This document shows positions 4,809-5,316 of a stretch of DNA of 5,316 nucleotides, piece by piece (position 1 is the first letter of the stretch; every line of letters starts with the position of its first letter). Origin of the DNA: Candidatus Competibacteraceae bacterium (GTDB taxonomy: Bacteria > Pseudomonadota > Gammaproteobacteria > Competibacterales > Competibacteraceae). The notes below the pieces were generated by a model. It searched no databases. It saw nothing but the letters and a program-made list of their open reading frames with translations, and was not told where the DNA came from. The DNA is taken from contig JAAUQA010000274.1 of assembly GCA_012032855.1 (NCBI GenBank), forward strand, positions 1-5,316. Direction: 5' to 3'. The position numbers and the translations under genes were made by a program.

Positions 4809-5316
4809 CGGGATTATTCAGGATGTCTTGAATGCTCTCTTCTTCGAAATCTAGCGGCGGTTTGGGCGGGTTGCCATCAAATACCAGATTCCGCCGCCGT
4901 TGCAGATAGGCAGCCCGTTGGAAGGCATAGGGATCAAGCTGTACGTCCTTAAAGGCGCGCTCGACCCGCAGCAAGCCCGCGCGTAAATCGATTACGTATA
5001 AGGCGCGTGTGCCCAGGCGTTCTAAGGTAGTGTCAAAGCGTTGAAGAGGATCGACAGCGTTATCGACCAACAGACTCCATACGTCACGCGTGGTGCTGGG
5101 TCCCAAAAACGGCAGAACGAAATAGTAACCCTCTCCGACCCCCCAGTAGCCCAAGGTTTGCCCAAAATCCTCGTTGTGCTTGGGCAAATCCATGTACATA
5201 CTGGCCACATCGAAGAAGCCTAATAGGCCAAAGGTGCTATTGAACACGATCCGGCTACTATCCATCGCTGCTTGCTCGAATTTGGCTTGCAGCAAGTCAT
5301 TGAAAAGGATGATGAT
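4786..5316 (-). CDS. mlaA: MlaA (VacJ) outer-membrane lipid asymmetry lipoprotein, 5' end outside window
   Basis: The frame is open from the right edge to TGA at 4786-4788, giving 176 residues of the C-terminal part. Family hallmarks are FNDLLQAKFEQA near the edge, NSTFGLLGFFDVAS, HNEDFGQTLGYWGVGEGYY and LPFLGPSTTRD. MlaA sits in the outer membrane with porins and removes mislocalised phospholipids from the outer leaflet, passing them to the periplasmic MlaC and inner-membrane MlaFEDB. The lipobox and signal peptide lie beyond 5316; a TTG at 5295 is internal and not the start. The C-terminus is a short acidic tail (FEEESIQDILNNPDGDD). Its last 23 bp overlap the DUF2007 gene. Having a lipid A acyltransferase gene in the same operon, rather than mlaFEDCB, is notable. 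Confidence 0.93.
   Translation of the reverse strand: MIILFNDLLQAKFEQAAMDSSRIVFNSTFGLLGFFDVASMYMDLPKHNEDFGQTLGYWGVGEGYYFVLPFLGPSTTRDVWSLLVDNAVDPLQRFDTTLERLGTRALYVIDLRAGLLRVERAFKDVQLDPYAFQRAAYLQRRRNLVFDGNPPKPPLDFEEESIQDILNNPDGDDSTL

Noticed and set aside
4296..4952. A 218-codon open frame on the plus strand
   Set aside because: It lies antisense across the acyltransferase, DUF2007 and mlaA genes, all of which have clear family signatures, and its translation shows no domain-like pattern.
4786..5295. A complete MlaA protein starting at TTG 5295
   Set aside because: The frame stays open to the window edge with typical MlaA sequence upstream, and no lipoprotein signal is present, so the start is outside.

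Overview
The window looks like a piece of a gammaproteobacterial chromosome of moderate GC. The evidence is an outer-membrane MlaA lipoprotein, an LpxL/HtrB-type acyltransferase, an MHS-type transporter and a CesT-like type III secretion chaperone. The genus cannot be named from this sequence. No RNA genes, insertion sequences, CRISPR arrays or tRNAs were seen. Nearly all of the window is coding.

Left part (1-783, minus strand): a CesT/Tir-type secretion chaperone gene is followed 53 bp downstream by a gene that runs off the left edge. The layout (small acidic chaperone, then an unrecognised protein) fits a chaperone-effector pair, and an imperfect 10-bp inverted repeat sits just before the second start codon. 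A 149-bp divergent intergenic region with two short inverted repeats and a tiny leader ORF separates this unit from the next.

Middle part (933-3729, plus strand): three closely spaced genes encode a membrane-anchored zinc-ribbon-like protein (DUF6487-like), a secreted stand-alone double-Cache protein, and an MHS/ProP-type major facilitator transporter. The last two abut (TAG then GTG), so sensing or binding and uptake of one small molecule is a reasonable inference. The transporter is broken by a one-base deficit in a T run. The Cache gene has its best ribosome binding site and ATG in the wrong frame, again explainable by one missing base in a homopolymer. These are either assembly errors or a decaying operon.

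Right part (3704-5316, minus strand): mlaA (5' end beyond the window), a DUF2007 small protein and an LpxL/HtrB-family acyltransferase overlap head to tail and look like one translationally coupled outer-membrane lipid operon. Its last gene overlaps the transporter gene tail to tail by 26 bp.
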